A stretch of 64,000 nucleotides of DNA from Kuafuiihalomonas sp050331295 (GCA_050331295.1 JBHJGZ010000008.1:211887-275886), one strand, 5' to 3'. Counted from the first letter of the stretch, positions 1 to 9,762 are shown. Notes: a model not told the origin generated them from the letters alone. Translations and numbers: made by a program.

Positions 1-556
1 GGAAGTCGCCACCGGACATGGTTGCAACGTGGGTGCGAGAGTCAGGAGACCAATCTCCCATGCTGTGGGGGTGTTTGCGCGCGTGCTCCTTGACCGCGTG
101 GGGTGCTCGGCGGTCCGAGTTGCCCTGCCGAAGCACCGGGTTCACCGCGCTCCCCTTGACCCGCTCATAGACCGCCAGCGTGTATCGCTGCTCTTCGGTC
201 CGGGGATCATCGGGAAAATCAGGAAGCTCGAAACCTTTCCGCTGGAGCTCGAGAATCGCGGCCTTCAGCTGAGGAATCGAAGCGCTGATGTTGGGGAGTT
301 TGATGATGATGGCTTCGGGGCGTTTGGTGAGGGCGCCCAGGTACGCGAGCTCATCGGAGCGTCTCTGGTCCGCGGGCAGCCGGTCCGAGAACGCAGCGAG
401 GATGCGACCCGCTAGGGAGATGTCTCGCTTTTCGAGCCGGATCCCTGCCGGATGCGCGAAGGCCTCCCAGATCGGGAGCAAAGAGTAGGTGGCCAACGCA
501 GGAGCTTCGTCGGTGTGGGTGTAGATGATGGTCGGCGGCGTCCTGGTCTCAATCAT
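1..556 (-). CDS. icd: NADP-dependent isocitrate dehydrogenase, monomeric type (5' part only)
   Basis: Reading the minus strand from the ATG at 556 to the window edge gives 185 in-frame residues with no stop. They match the N-terminal part of the monomeric, about 740-residue, NADP-dependent isocitrate dehydrogenase (IDH-II). Recognisable blocks are TDEAPALATYSLLP near the start, RDISLAGRILA, IIKLPNISASIPQLKAAI and GSAVNPVLRQGNSDRRAP, followed by HARKHPH and the MSGGDF block at the edge. The enzyme oxidatively decarboxylates isocitrate to 2-oxoglutarate in the cytosolic TCA cycle and makes NADPH, which a lipid-synthesising cell would use. The C-terminal three quarters lie outside the window. 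It is divergent from the hydrolase gene at 758, with about 200 bp between them. Confidence 0.93.
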   Translation of the reverse strand, partial: MIETRTPPTIIYTHTDEAPALATYSLLPIWEAFAHPAGIRLEKRDISLAGRILAAFSDRLPADQRRSDELAYLGALTKRPEAIIIKLPNISASIPQLKAAILELQRKGFELPDFPDDPRTEEQRYTLAVYERVKGSAVNPVLRQGNSDRRAPHAVKEHARKHPHSMGDWSPDSRTHVATMSGGDF

Positions 557-614
557 GGCTGGTTCCGCGAGGTTTTCGCGTCACCCAAGGTGCGGCGGAC
601 GCGGCGACACGTCC

Positions 615-644
615 AGGCCCTCGAGACGGGAACTCGGAGGGCCT
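615..644. other. Stem-loop in the icd / hydrolase divergent intergenic region
   Basis: AGGCCCTC (615-622) is the exact reverse complement of GAGGGCCT (637-644). Inside it a further GAG/CTC pairing leaves one bulged G and a 7-base loop. It sits between two divergent starts (556 minus, 758 plus). It could be an operator-like inverted repeat or a 5'-UTR hairpin. No T-run follows on either strand, so it is not a standard intrinsic terminator. Confidence 0.4.
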
Positions 645-757
645 TGTCCGGAAGTCCATTTCCGCACCAGGGTTAACACGAATCTGCGTTCGAAAGCGCT
701 CTTGTTTCCCCGCGGTGGCCATGGCTCGTCGCCGAGCCTCCGGGTAAGGGGCGGTCC

Positions 758-1558
758 ATGCGCACGATGATGGCTCTGCTTTCTTATTCGCTGTTGGGCA
801 TGGTCACCGCTCCGGCTCACGCCAAGGTCGAGACGCGAGAGGTTCGCTACGAAGCGGACGGCATTGAGATGAAAGGTCTCCTCGCGTGGGATGATGCGCA
901 CGAGGGTCAGAGACCGGGCGTGTTGGTGGTCCACGAATGGTGGGGCCACAACGACTATGTCCGGTCTCGCGCGAGGCAATTGGCCGAGCTCGGCTATGTT
1001 GCCTTCGCCCTCGACATGTACGGCGACGGCAAGACCGCCGACCATCCAGACAAAGCAGGTGCTTTTTCCAGCGCGGTCTTTTCGGACCTCGATGGTGCGG
1101 AGGCCCGCTTTCGCGCGGCCAAGGACGTGTTGACACAAGATCCGCACACGGATCCCGACAACGTGGCGGCCATCGGGTACTGCTTCGGGGGGGGCGTGGT
1201 CTTACACATGGCTCGTCGAGGTCTCGACTTGGACGGAGTGGTCAGCTTTCACGGTTCATTGGCGACCGAGAAGCCCGCTCGTAAAGGCGAGGTGAACGCC
1301 AAGATCTTGGTGGCCCACGGCGCCGATGACCCTTTCGTCAAGAGTGAGACCATCGAGGCATTCAAGGAAGAGATGAAGAACGCGGGCGTGGACTATCGCT
1401 TCGTCTCTTACGATGGCGCGGTACACGCGTTTACGAATCCTGGTGCCACGGAACTGGGAAAGAAGTTCAACCTTCCGCTGGCATACGATGCCGAAGCCGA
1501 CCAGAAGTCTTGGAGTGCGATGAAAGCGTTCTTTCAGGACATATTCACAGCCGACTAG
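758..1558 (+). CDS. Dienelactone hydrolase family protein, secreted
   Basis: This is a 266-residue alpha/beta hydrolase. Residues 1-22 form a signal peptide ending APAHA, so the protein is probably periplasmic. HEWWG (59-63) is the conserved oxyanion-side motif. The nucleophile is Cys142 in GYCFGG, with the acid in GADDP (about 190) and His223 in HAFTNPG, giving the Cys-Asp-His triad typical of dienelactone hydrolases. Family members hydrolyse lactones or small esters; the substrate here is unknown. The gene converges on the next one and overlaps it by 4 bp (1555-1558), so they are transcribed separately. ATG at 758 is chosen because it gives a complete signal peptide; nearby in-frame ATGs at codons 4 and 5 would shorten its charged end. 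Confidence 0.9.
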   Translation: MRTMMALLSYSLLGMVTAPAHAKVETREVRYEADGIEMKGLLAWDDAHEGQRPGVLVVHEWWGHNDYVRSRARQLAELGYVAFALDMYGDGKTADHPDKAGAFSSAVFSDLDGAEARFRAAKDVLTQDPHTDPDNVAAIGYCFGGGVVLHMARRGLDLDGVVSFHGSLATEKPARKGEVNAKILVAHGADDPFVKSETIEAFKEEMKNAGVDYRFVSYDGAVHAFTNPGATELGKKFNLPLAYDAEADQKSWSAMKAFFQDIFTAD

Positions 1559-4500
1559 CGAATCGACAGCTTCTGGATCTTCGCGCCGGGCGGCAACACC
1601 ACCCGGACCGAATGGAGGCCCACATACATCCTCTGATTCGCGGTGACATCCCCTCCCTTTGATTCGACCTCGATGGGCGCGCCGTCGATGAAGAGCCGAA
1701 CGTTGTTCAGCCCGGAGCCCGAGATCTGGATGGTCCGGTCAGCCGCCTCGTCCGCTCGCACCAGAAAGCTGGCCCAACCCGAGCGGCCATCGGTGTCCTC
1801 GGATGCTTCGGCGCAGCCTTGAAGGATGCCCAACGTCGCTGCACGCGCTTTCGGCGGGGACACCGACCAATGGGCGTCGTCCGCCGAGAGTTCGGCTGGG
1901 ATCGCGTTTCCGAACTCGACCTCCGGCTGCGGACGCAAGGTGAAGGTCCGAATGCTCTTCATCACCGAATAGTCCCCAGCATGCTCGAAGTCATGGTCGG
2001 GAAAGAAGCGATGCACACCCCAGACTTGAAGGAAGCCATCCATGGCCAAGAAGCGGTCGATCGCTTGGTCGTTCAACTCGACTGTTCCGGGGTGAAGGTA
2101 CTTTGCCCAATTCTGCATGGGCTGCTGCTTGAAGTCGCCACCGACGGACCACCCTGCCTCGTATCCGACGACCTGCAATCCAAAGCTTCGTGCGAACGTC
2201 GCCTTCTTTCTCAGCTTCTCCTCGAGTGCCTCGGACTTGGCTTCCAGACCGATGGCCTCCCCTGAATCGAATCCGCTGTCGACGAGGGCGTCGACGTCCC
2301 GAACCTCGATTTGGTCTAGGGCAACGTATCGGTCCTCCGGAGAAAGGCCCTGGAATGTGAAGGTGCGCTGTCCTGGCGCATCCACTTCGAAGACCAGACT
2401 TCCGTATTCTTCACCCAAGGACGTGATGTTTCGAGCGTATCCTTCGATCGTGGCCCTGGAGCCCGGGAGGATCCGATTCTGCTCGACCGGGCCCAGCGCC
2501 TTCTCGCCGATCAGGATCTGAAAATTGGCAAGGCGCATCCTCGCCTCTCCCGCCGCGCGAAAGGCGATGGCGAAACGACCTGGTCGGTCGAATCTCAAAG
2601 TCTGGCTGATCGAAGACGACCCGAAAAGAAACGCTGCTTGGTTCCCTTCTTCAGGGACCGGAGCATTCTTCAGCGGACCGACCGCATCGACTTTTGACTC
2701 GACCCGGTAGATTCCGGCGTTCCCGGTGAACTTCCACCCGGACTCGGCTGGACCTCTCTTTGCGGTTTGATTCGAGAGATCCGGACTCTCGAAACTGCCA
2801 TTGCTGAACTTGATATCGTCCTGCTTCCCTTTGGGATTTCCCACTCCATAGTACGTAGCTCCCCCCGACCCCCATATGTGATAGGCTGGTGGATGCGGCT
2901 CGTTCACGAACCGACCTCCGACGTTGTTGAAGTAATCGTCGATGAAGCGAAGGCTGATCGACGCGGTTCCCTGTCGGTCGTCGTACTGGTACAGGACGAG
3001 GGGCCGTACTCGGTCGAACTCGTCCTCGAAGACGTTCCGAAAGATCTGACTGGCTCGAACGGTCCGCAGGGCGTGCCATCGGCGTACGCCCACGATTTCG
3101 CCCGGCTTGTCGATGGCGCCATCGAAGTTGATGATTTTCCAGTCCTCGGATTGTGCTTTGGCCGACTCTTGGGCTGCCTGGCGGGCCAGCTGAGTCGATT
3201 TGAAGGCCCAGTTCCAGATCTCGTTGCCCACCTCAAAGTACACCTTCAGATTGGGATTCAATGGAGGGTAGGCTGGCGTCGAGACCGGCTTTGTGTACGG
3301 CTCACGGCCGTCGGAGCCGTACTGCAGCAGCAGCGCCACTTTGTTCAGATAATCATCGTCCACCAAAACCGGTAAAGTCAGATAGAGGTCCTTACCAGTC
3401 TCGTTCGCCAACATGATGAGGCTTTCATAGTTTTCACGGAAGTCTTTTTGAAAGAAGGCGTAGCCAGGCAAGATACGGTCCGACCACGTGCGTTCCTCAC
3501 CATGGTTGGCCGCGCCTAAATACCTGAGTGTCGTATGGTGACGAGCGATGGCCTCCGCCATGGGTCGATAGACGACGGAACCGACGGGGTGTACCTCGTT
3601 GGAGCCCTGGGAAATGGGACGCATCAGCTGGATATCGGTGACGCCAGCACCGGATTTTCCGCTTCCCCGACTGGTTTCAGTGAAGCGTGCGAAGATCCTG
3701 GAACCCTCGAGGACCATGTAGGCGCTCGTCGTATTGGTCTTCTTGTCATATCCAACCCCCCGGGGGAGCGTCCCCCCGTAGGTCTTGTTCCCTACCCTGA
3801 ATCGACTACCGGATTCACAGCAGACCAATGCGACTTGAGCTTTCCCCTTGAAGCGAAGCAGATATGTTCCGGCGAGGACCGGTAGACCGCCACCCGGATA
3901 CTCGCCGATAACCAACTGGAAGTTGTCCTTCGTTGGCCATCCACGCACATCGACGTCCCGCTTCTGATCACTGTACCGAATCTCGCGTATCCGGTCCGCG
4001 AAGATGGTCCCGTACCACGATGCGATGTTCAAGCCACTGGACACGACCGGCGCAACGACCTCCTCCCGAAAATGCTCGCTCGACCACGAGAGCTGACATC
4101 TGGCTGCGCCACGCGCGTGTTGGTATTCGACCTGGATGTCGTAGAGCTTGCCTTCGGTGAGTTCCACTTGCGCGCTCAGGCCGCCGTCTTTGCTTTCGAA
4201 CTCCTGCTGTTTGTCTGCCCCTTGGATGCCGATCGTCAGCGCCACGTTGCCGTCGGCTCGAAGCTTGAAAGTATGAGCGCCGCTGAATCGAGGATTGAGC
4301 TGGCCCTTCCACCGGACCGAAAACTCATCCCGCGGAAAGTCCTTGAATCCCGGAGTATGCGAGCCTCCGATCGGCCTCAGCTTGCCCCAGTCGAAATCGA
4401 TTCTGACATCGTGCCGAGTGAACGCAGGATCACCTTCGAAGGAGGAGTTCGGGAAGTACATCCCTTCGATGCCATGCTCGGCGAAGCCTCCTCCCAAGGC

Positions 4501-4596
4501 TTCTCGATGGTTTGCGAAAGAAGGAGACGAAAAAACGGTCGAGGCGACCCCGATGAGCCATGTGGCTCGAAGAATCGCCTTCTTACGACTGAACAT
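1555..4596 (-). CDS. Secreted PA14-domain protein with glycoside-hydrolase-like barrel
   Basis: This 1013-residue protein has a signal peptide (residues 1 to about 29, ending SPSFA). A PA14-like beta-sandwich follows at about 45-190 (FSGAHTFKLRADGNVALTI), a module that usually binds carbohydrate. The middle region contains YFEVGNEIWNW, an Asn-Glu pair of the kind used as acid/base in clan GH-A barrels, and later VGYEAGWSVGG, a possible nucleophile Glu. A carbohydrate-binding-like beta domain interrupts the barrel (about 600-760), and a final beta domain lies at about 900-1013. It is probably an exported glycanase; the substrate cannot be told. It begins 19 bp after the methyltransferase gene at 4616-5434 on the same strand, suggesting cotranscription. 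Confidence 0.72.
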   Translation of the reverse strand: MFSRKKAILRATWLIGVASTVFSSPSFANHREALGGGFAEHGIEGMYFPNSSFEGDPAFTRHDVRIDFDWGKLRPIGGSHTPGFKDFPRDEFSVRWKGQLNPRFSGAHTFKLRADGNVALTIGIQGADKQQEFESKDGGLSAQVELTEGKLYDIQVEYQHARGAARCQLSWSSEHFREEVVAPVVSSGLNIASWYGTIFADRIREIRYSDQKRDVDVRGWPTKDNFQLVIGEYPGGGLPVLAGTYLLRFKGKAQVALVCCESGSRFRVGNKTYGGTLPRGVGYDKKTNTTSAYMVLEGSRIFARFTETSRGSGKSGAGVTDIQLMRPISQGSNEVHPVGSVVYRPMAEAIARHHTTLRYLGAANHGEERTWSDRILPGYAFFQKDFRENYESLIMLANETGKDLYLTLPVLVDDDYLNKVALLLQYGSDGREPYTKPVSTPAYPPLNPNLKVYFEVGNEIWNWAFKSTQLARQAAQESAKAQSEDWKIINFDGAIDKPGEIVGVRRWHALRTVRASQIFRNVFEDEFDRVRPLVLYQYDDRQGTASISLRFIDDYFNNVGGRFVNEPHPPAYHIWGSGGATYYGVGNPKGKQDDIKFSNGSFESPDLSNQTAKRGPAESGWKFTGNAGIYRVESKVDAVGPLKNAPVPEEGNQAAFLFGSSSISQTLRFDRPGRFAIAFRAAGEARMRLANFQILIGEKALGPVEQNRILPGSRATIEGYARNITSLGEEYGSLVFEVDAPGQRTFTFQGLSPEDRYVALDQIEVRDVDALVDSGFDSGEAIGLEAKSEALEEKLRKKATFARSFGLQVVGYEAGWSVGGDFKQQPMQNWAKYLHPGTVELNDQAIDRFLAMDGFLQVWGVHRFFPDHDFEHAGDYSVMKSIRTFTLRPQPEVEFGNAIPAELSADDAHWSVSPPKARAATLGILQGCAEASEDTDGRSGWASFLVRADEAADRTIQISGSGLNNVRLFIDGAPIEVESKGGDVTANQRMYVGLHSVRVVLPPGAKIQKLSIR

Positions 4597-4615
4597 TGCT
4601 CGAGGATGGCGGAAC

Positions 4616-5434
4616 TCAGACCCTCTCGCAAGGCGTGCCGGGGTTGAGGGCCAGAGCCATCAAGCTCACACCGATAGGAAGATTGTGCCGCACCAACCAT
4701 CGATTCTCCAATTCGAGCAGGACGCGAAGGCTGCTGTTGAGCCACGTTGGAGGCATCTGAAAATCGGGAGGGGAATCGTGTTTGCGACGAAGACGCTGCG
4801 CCGTACGCGCCGTGGCGATGGGGGCGAACAGGGTGGAGTTCCATCCCGAGAGGCGGGTCAACTCGAACCCGGCTCGACGAATTGCATGCGTGAGGGTCCG
4901 CCTTTCGTATCGTCGTCGGTGATGATTTCGCTCGTCGTGCAGACTCCAAAGAAAGGGATGCGCCGGCACGAAAACGATGAGCGCCCCTCCGGGGATCAGG
5001 ACCCGACGCCATTCCCGGAGGGCGCGGACGTCGTCGTCGATGTGTTCCAGCACGTCGGAAGCGATGACGGTCCCAATCGACCCATCCGCTACATTGAGTT
5101 GATCGGCGGCGCCCAGTACCACGTCGATTCCACGGCGTTGGGCGTGGGCCACGGCACGATGAGAGACATCGATCCCTCGGGCGGTGAAGCCGCGTTGGGC
5201 AAGGGCTTCCACCAGACGTCCCCCCGAGCAGCCGACGTCCAGAACGGGATCTGTCCCCCAACCCGCCTCCATCAGACGGAGAATCGCGTCACGGCGCCCA
5301 ACGCTCCACCAGTGGCCGCGTTCGACATCGTGGTACGTGGTCTCGAACTCCTCTTCCACGGGTGCTCCGCGCCGGGTATCGCAGATTCGGCCGTGTTTCG
5401 ACGCATGGATCGAGCGGGCATGGCCGTCTTTCAT
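4616..5434 (-). CDS. Class I SAM-dependent methyltransferase
   Basis: SAM-binding motif I is DVGCSGG, followed by an acidic residue after the second strand (ARGIDVS) and the DVLEHIDDD block. The last is the usual signature of methyltransferase 11/23-type enzymes acting on small molecules or lipid-linked sugars. The frame stays open to 5512, but ATG at 5434 (MKDGHARS) is preferred because the longer version would overlap the divergent glycosyltransferase gene. The C-terminal region ends in a hydrophobic stretch (PIGVSLMALAL). It sits between the PA14 glycosidase and a GT4 glycosyltransferase, which suggests surface-glycan or glycolipid modification; this is inferred from context only. Confidence 0.8.
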   Translation of the reverse strand: MKDGHARSIHASKHGRICDTRRGAPVEEEFETTYHDVERGHWWSVGRRDAILRLMEAGWGTDPVLDVGCSGGRLVEALAQRGFTARGIDVSHRAVAHAQRRGIDVVLGAADQLNVADGSIGTVIASDVLEHIDDDVRALREWRRVLIPGGALIVFVPAHPFLWSLHDERNHHRRRYERRTLTHAIRRAGFELTRLSGWNSTLFAPIATARTAQRLRRKHDSPPDFQMPPTWLNSSLRVLLELENRWLVRHNLPIGVSLMALALNPGTPCERV

Positions 5435-5484
5435 GACCCGCGTTCCGTCGCGGCTGGGATGATCCCTGGTTCGGAGGGCAGGTG

Positions 5485-6669
5485 ATGGTGGTCTCGTCCT
5501 CCAGGTTTGCATCCTCCAACTTCGATCGGCCCAGGATCATTCATGTCCTCCTTCCCCGAGCCGAAACTCTGCGACCGGTTCTCGAATACGCTTGGAACGG
5601 AGCGGCAGCGGTAGGGGCCGAGGTTTGGATTCCGGTTCCTGCTCGGCCAGTTCGGAGGCCGCACCGCTGGTGGGGACGCATCACCGGTCGCCGACGGTAC
5701 CCTGCCGACCTCGAGGGGGCTTTGGAGCGCCTTCGCCCAACACCTCGACTCATCCCGTACCTGCCTGTTCCGGGGCGCTCACTCCAGTCTGCAGCGGCAG
5801 CCGTCGCCCTGAAGCTCAGGAGGTCGAATCCGGCTTCACCGACCGTGCTTCAAGGTTCCATCCTGGATGAGGGAGGTTATGTTGCGGTTCAGGCTGGTCG
5901 ATGGATGGGTGTTCCGACCGTGGCGGTCGCCCACGGCAGTGACGCCGCTCGGCTCGCGAGTCCGGGCCCGTATTCGGGGCCGGCCGCTCGGGGCCTGTTC
6001 GCGGTGCACTGGAGCACGCGACTGCTGGCGGTTTCGAACCATGTGGCCAGGCCTCTCCGTCGACTGGGCCGAGAGGTGGAAGTCGTCCCGTTCGCTGGCT
6101 TTGCCGACGCATTCCCACTTCATCCTCCACCGCCCGGCCCTCCATGGCGCCTCCTGTTCGTGGGACGAGTCGGGCCCGCCAAAGGGTTCGATCTTCTCCT
6201 GGCGGCGCTGCGTTTGATACACCGACGCCCCTGGCGGCTCGAGGTCATCGGACCGGCGGAGCGGGGTTACGATCCCATTCGCGCCATCGAGGCTTCTGGG
6301 TTTCCGAAGAGGGTCCGGTGGTCGGGAGCACGCCCGCAAGCCGAGGTCGCGGAAGGCTTTCGGGCGGCCCACGCCCTGGTCTTGCCAAGTCGGGCGGAGG
6401 GGCTGGGCAACGTGGCGGTGGAAGCGATCCTGACCGGACGTCCCGCCCTGGTGTCGGCGGTGGGAGGCCTTGTCGAGATCCCAGGAGCGATCCAGGTCCG
6501 AGACCGTCACCCGAGCGCGTGGGCCACAGCCCTTTCAAATCTCATGGACGGGCTGCCTGAATGGAGGCCGGAGCCATCGCGCCAGGCCGTGCTGCCCCTC
6601 ACATGGGAGCGCCAGGCGCCGCGGATGGAACACATCTACCGCGGTTTGCTTCGATCTCAAGGGATGTAG
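5485..6669 (+). CDS. Glycosyltransferase family 4 (GT-B fold)
   Basis: This protein of about 394 residues has two Rossmann-like halves. The C-terminal half carries the GT4 signatures LLFVGRVGPAKGFDLLLAAL and PSRAEGLGNVAVEAILTGRP. The latter is the E-x7-E region that binds the nucleotide-sugar donor. The acceptor half contains VAVAHGSDA. It probably transfers a sugar from an NDP- or GDP-sugar to a cell-surface acceptor. GTG at 5482 and ATG at 5485 are both possible; a GGAGGGCAGG stretch lies just upstream. It is divergent from the methyltransferase and is followed after 32 bp by the VWA protein. Confidence 0.88.
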   Translation: MVVSSSRFASSNFDRPRIIHVLLPRAETLRPVLEYAWNGAAAVGAEVWIPVPARPVRRPHRWWGRITGRRRYPADLEGALERLRPTPRLIPYLPVPGRSLQSAAAAVALKLRRSNPASPTVLQGSILDEGGYVAVQAGRWMGVPTVAVAHGSDAARLASPGPYSGPAARGLFAVHWSTRLLAVSNHVARPLRRLGREVEVVPFAGFADAFPLHPPPPGPPWRLLFVGRVGPAKGFDLLLAALRLIHRRPWRLEVIGPAERGYDPIRAIEASGFPKRVRWSGARPQAEVAEGFRAAHALVLPSRAEGLGNVAVEAILTGRPALVSAVGGLVEIPGAIQVRDRHPSAWATALSNLMDGLPEWRPEPSRQAVLPLTWERQAPRMEHIYRGLLRSQGM

Positions 6670-6701
6670 ATCCCGGAGCGAAGTCGTTCGTCTCACCAAG
6701 C

Positions 6702-7892
6702 ATGAAAACGACTGACCTTCCTTGGTTCACCGCCTTTGCGGGGCTTGGCCTCATGGTCGGCTCCGCCGTCGCTCTCACGTCCTTCAAAGGGGGGATGTTT
6801 CATCCCGTCGCGCCGCAAGTGCCCCAAAAGCCCGCGAAGCCACCACTTCCATCGGCTCCGCAATCTCGGCCCACCATCGAGGTCGCGTTCCTGATGGATA
6901 CCACCGGCTCCATGGGGGGGCTCATTCAAGGAGCGAAAGATCGCATCTGGTCCATGGCCTCGAAGCTGATGCAGGGAGACCCGCAACCAAAGTTGCGAAT
7001 CGCGCTCATCGGATATCGAGACAGCCTCGATGACTACGTGGTCAAGGTGCACGACTTCACCGACGATATGGACTTGGTGCATCAGAATCTGATGGCGTTT
7101 CGGGCCGCCGGCGGCGGCGACACGCCGGAGGCGGTTGCCGATGCGCTCCGTGCTGCCCACGACCTACAGTGGTCCGAAGAGCGAGACGTTCTGCGGTTGG
7201 TGTACGTCGTGGGAGATGCTCCGGCCAAGCCCGTCGCAGGAGGGCCGGATGCTCTCGAATGGTCTCGGCGCCTGAACCAACGGGAGATCGCCGTGGGTGC
7301 GGTTCAATGCGGCAACATGGCCATGACCACCAGGGCGTTCCACCTGTTGGCTGAGCACGGTGGAGGGGCCTTCGTGAAAGTGGCCCAGGACGGAGGGATG
7401 GCGCGGGCTCCGGCTACGCCATACGATGCCGAGATCGGCGAGCTCGAGCGGGAATCGATGGCTCTGTCGACCTATGGAGGACGGGCAGAAGTCCGCTCCG
7501 GGGCTGAACGCAAGCTGGATGCCGCTGCGGGATTGGCCGCGCCGAGTCTGGCCGACCGAGCGAGCTATTTCGCGAAGAGGAAGGACGTGAAGGGTATGGT
7601 CGAGACCGATGCCGTCGACCTCCTGGCAGACCCGGACAAGGTGGAGCAACTGGCGCCGGCGGAGCTGCCAGAGGATCTGCGAGCGCTGTCCCGTTCGGAG
7701 CAGAAGGCTGAGATTCAGCGACGGGCGGAAAAGAGCAAGACGCTTCGGAAGCGGGTGATGAAGCTGGTCGAGGAACGGGACGCCTGGCTGCGCGACCACG
7801 AGGCGGGGGAGGGCCGACGGGAAAAAGGTCTGGACGACCACCTGCTGGAGGACGTCGCGAAGCGGTCTCGTAAGGTCGGGATCGCTTACTAG
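6702..7892 (+). CDS. Exported or membrane-anchored von Willebrand factor A (VWA) domain protein
   Basis: The protein has 396 residues from the ATG at 6702. The frame runs further upstream but overlaps the GT4 gene and looks non-coding there. One N-terminal hydrophobic segment (about 8-26) acts as signal or anchor, followed by a Pro-rich linker. The VWA domain spans about 58-260: DTTGS (Asp66) is the MIDAS motif, the Thr in GGGDTPEA supplies the second metal ligand, and VVGDAPA the third. The C-terminal part is charged and helical (about 300-396). VWA proteins bind partner proteins through the MIDAS metal; the partner is unknown. The downstream neighbour is cysE, 68 bp away. Confidence 0.82.
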   Translation: MKTTDLPWFTAFAGLGLMVGSAVALTSFKGGMFHPVAPQVPQKPAKPPLPSAPQSRPTIEVAFLMDTTGSMGGLIQGAKDRIWSMASKLMQGDPQPKLRIALIGYRDSLDDYVVKVHDFTDDMDLVHQNLMAFRAAGGGDTPEAVADALRAAHDLQWSEERDVLRLVYVVGDAPAKPVAGGPDALEWSRRLNQREIAVGAVQCGNMAMTTRAFHLLAEHGGGAFVKVAQDGGMARAPATPYDAEIGELERESMALSTYGGRAEVRSGAERKLDAAAGLAAPSLADRASYFAKRKDVKGMVETDAVDLLADPDKVEQLAPAELPEDLRALSRSEQKAEIQRRAEKSKTLRKRVMKLVEERDAWLRDHEAGEGRREKGLDDHLLEDVAKRSRKVGIAY

Positions 7893-7960
7893 GTGTCTGA
7901 CATGATTCGATGGTCCGGCAGAGCTTGCCGCCGTGAGCCCATTGCGTTCTCTGTGCGGAC

Positions 7961-8782
7961 ATGGATGAAGGGCTTCTCGAACGGCTCGCTCGGGCGCGGC
8001 CCAAGCTGGCCCGAATCGGGATTCGGCGGGAACAGGCGGCCCAGTTCTTCGACGCCACGTTCTCACTCCTGATCTCAGGGGGACATCCCGGAGACTGCAT
8101 CAGCCGATTTCGTGCCGCCGCCACCCGCGTCGAGGCAGACCTTTCGGAATTGCTATCTGGCGTTGGGCACGAACCCGTGGACCGCTACGTCCGGACCTTC
8201 TTCGAGGGGCTCATCGAAGTCAGTCAGTGTCTCGGCAAGGACGCGGCCTTCATCCAGGAGAACGACCCGGCAGCCAAGAACTTGGATGTCGTCGTTTTGG
8301 CCTATCCCGGGTTTTATGCCATCAGTGCCTACCGCGTCGCTCACCTGCTTGCGATGATGAAGGTCCCCACGCTTCCTCGCCTCATCACGGAGTATGCCCA
8401 CGAGCGCACCGGAGTCGACATTCATCCAAGTGCGACGATAGGCTGCCCGTTCTTCGTTGACCATGCGACGGGTGTCGTCGTCGGTGAGACGACGAGAATC
8501 GGGGACCGAGTGAAGTTGTATCAGGGCGTCACTCTTGGAGCGCTCAGCGTGAGCAAGGAGCTTTCCGATGCCCAGCGTCACCCCACCATCGGAGACGACG
8601 TCGTGATCTATGCGAATGCCACCGTTCTCGGTGGAGACACCCATATTGGAGCGGGTTCGGTCATCGGCGGGAACGTGTGGCTGACCGAATCAGTCCCACC
8701 TCGTTCCGTCGTATACCATCGCAGTACGGTACGCATCCGACATACCGAGGAACCGGACGATGGTATCGAATTCCACATCTGA
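7961..8782 (+). CDS. cysE: Serine O-acetyltransferase
   Basis: This 273-residue protein acetylates L-serine with acetyl-CoA to O-acetylserine, the first step of cysteine synthesis. The N-terminal half is helical. The C-terminal half is a left-handed beta-helix of hexapeptide repeats: GVDIHPSATIG, the catalytic-region DHATGVVVGETTRIGD, YQGVTLGALS and IGAGSVIGGNVW. The length matches the CysE/EpsC family. It lies 3 bp upstream of cysK, so the two are almost certainly one operon, as is common for these enzymes, which also form the cysteine synthase complex. Confidence 0.95.
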   Translation: MDEGLLERLARARPKLARIGIRREQAAQFFDATFSLLISGGHPGDCISRFRAAATRVEADLSELLSGVGHEPVDRYVRTFFEGLIEVSQCLGKDAAFIQENDPAAKNLDVVVLAYPGFYAISAYRVAHLLAMMKVPTLPRLITEYAHERTGVDIHPSATIGCPFFVDHATGVVVGETTRIGDRVKLYQGVTLGALSVSKELSDAQRHPTIGDDVVIYANATVLGGDTHIGAGSVIGGNVWLTESVPPRSVVYHRSTVRIRHTEEPDDGIEFHI

Positions 8783-8785
8783 GCC

Positions 8786-9700
8786 ATGAAAGTCGATAAC
8801 ATACTCCAAACCGTAGGCCGTACACCGCATGTTCGCCTGCGCCACCTGTTCTCGTCCCGGATCAAAGTATGGATGAAGCTCGAGTCGGCCAATCCGGGCG
8901 GGAGCATCAAAGATCGGATTGCCAAGGCCCTCTTGGAGAGCGCGGAACGTCAGGGCGTACTGACTCCGGAGAGTACAATCGTCGAACCGACGTCCGGCAA
9001 CACTGGGATCGGACTTGCGATGGCCGCAGCGGTGAAAGGCTATCGGCTCATCCTGGTCATGCCGGAATCCATGTCGATGGAGCGTCGGCGTCTGATGGCG
9101 GCCTATGGCGCCGAGTTTCACCTCACCCCGCGGGAAAAGGGAATGCGTGGTGCAATCGAAAGAGCCGAGCAACTGCTGGAGGACTTCAAACCGGCCTGGA
9201 TGCCCGGCCAGTTCGACAATCCCGCCAACGTCGACGTGCATCGTCGGGAGTCGGCGCGTGAGATTCTCGAGGACTTTCCGGACGGACTGGACGCGCTGAT
9301 CACCGGCGTCGGGACCGGTGGTCACATCACCGGAGTGGGTCAGGTTCTCAAGCAGTCGTGGCCCAAGTGCCAGGTCTTTGCCGTCGAGCCGCAACGCTCC
9401 GCTGTACTTTCTGGCGGGACGGCACAGCCCCACCGGCTGCAGGGAATCGGGGCTGGCTTTGTTCCGTCGATCCTGGACCGAAACATCCTGGACGGCATCG
9501 TCCCGGTCACCGAAGAAGCCGCCTTTAGTTACACCGCTCGATTGGCCCGAGAGGAGGGCATCCTGTGTGGCATTTCCACCGGCGCCTCCCTCGCCGCCGT
9601 AGCAGAGCTCGAGCCGAGTTTGCCTCGAGATTCTCGAGTTTTGACGTACGGCTATGACACGGGCGAAAGGTATCTTTCGACGGACGGACTCTTCTTCTGA
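8786..9700 (+). CDS. cysK: Cysteine synthase (O-acetylserine sulfhydrylase)
   Basis: This 304-residue PLP enzyme of the beta family makes cysteine from O-acetylserine and sulfide. Lys42 in NPGGSIKDR is the Schiff-base lysine. TSGNTG (69-74) binds the substrate carboxylate and GVGTGGHITG binds the PLP phosphate. Near the C-terminus CGISTGAS contains the Ser that contacts the PLP ring nitrogen. ESMSMERRRLMAAYGAE is typical of CysK. The protein ends normally, without a CBS domain. It is translated directly after cysE. Confidence 0.95.
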   Translation: MKVDNILQTVGRTPHVRLRHLFSSRIKVWMKLESANPGGSIKDRIAKALLESAERQGVLTPESTIVEPTSGNTGIGLAMAAAVKGYRLILVMPESMSMERRRLMAAYGAEFHLTPREKGMRGAIERAEQLLEDFKPAWMPGQFDNPANVDVHRRESAREILEDFPDGLDALITGVGTGGHITGVGQVLKQSWPKCQVFAVEPQRSAVLSGGTAQPHRLQGIGAGFVPSILDRNILDGIVPVTEEAAFSYTARLAREEGILCGISTGASLAAVAELEPSLPRDSRVLTYGYDTGERYLSTDGLFF

Positions 9701-9762
9701 GTGGTGACTCGAGCCTTCGAGAGCGCGAAGTCCTTTGGTGCGACCTGAGACGAGACCGACTC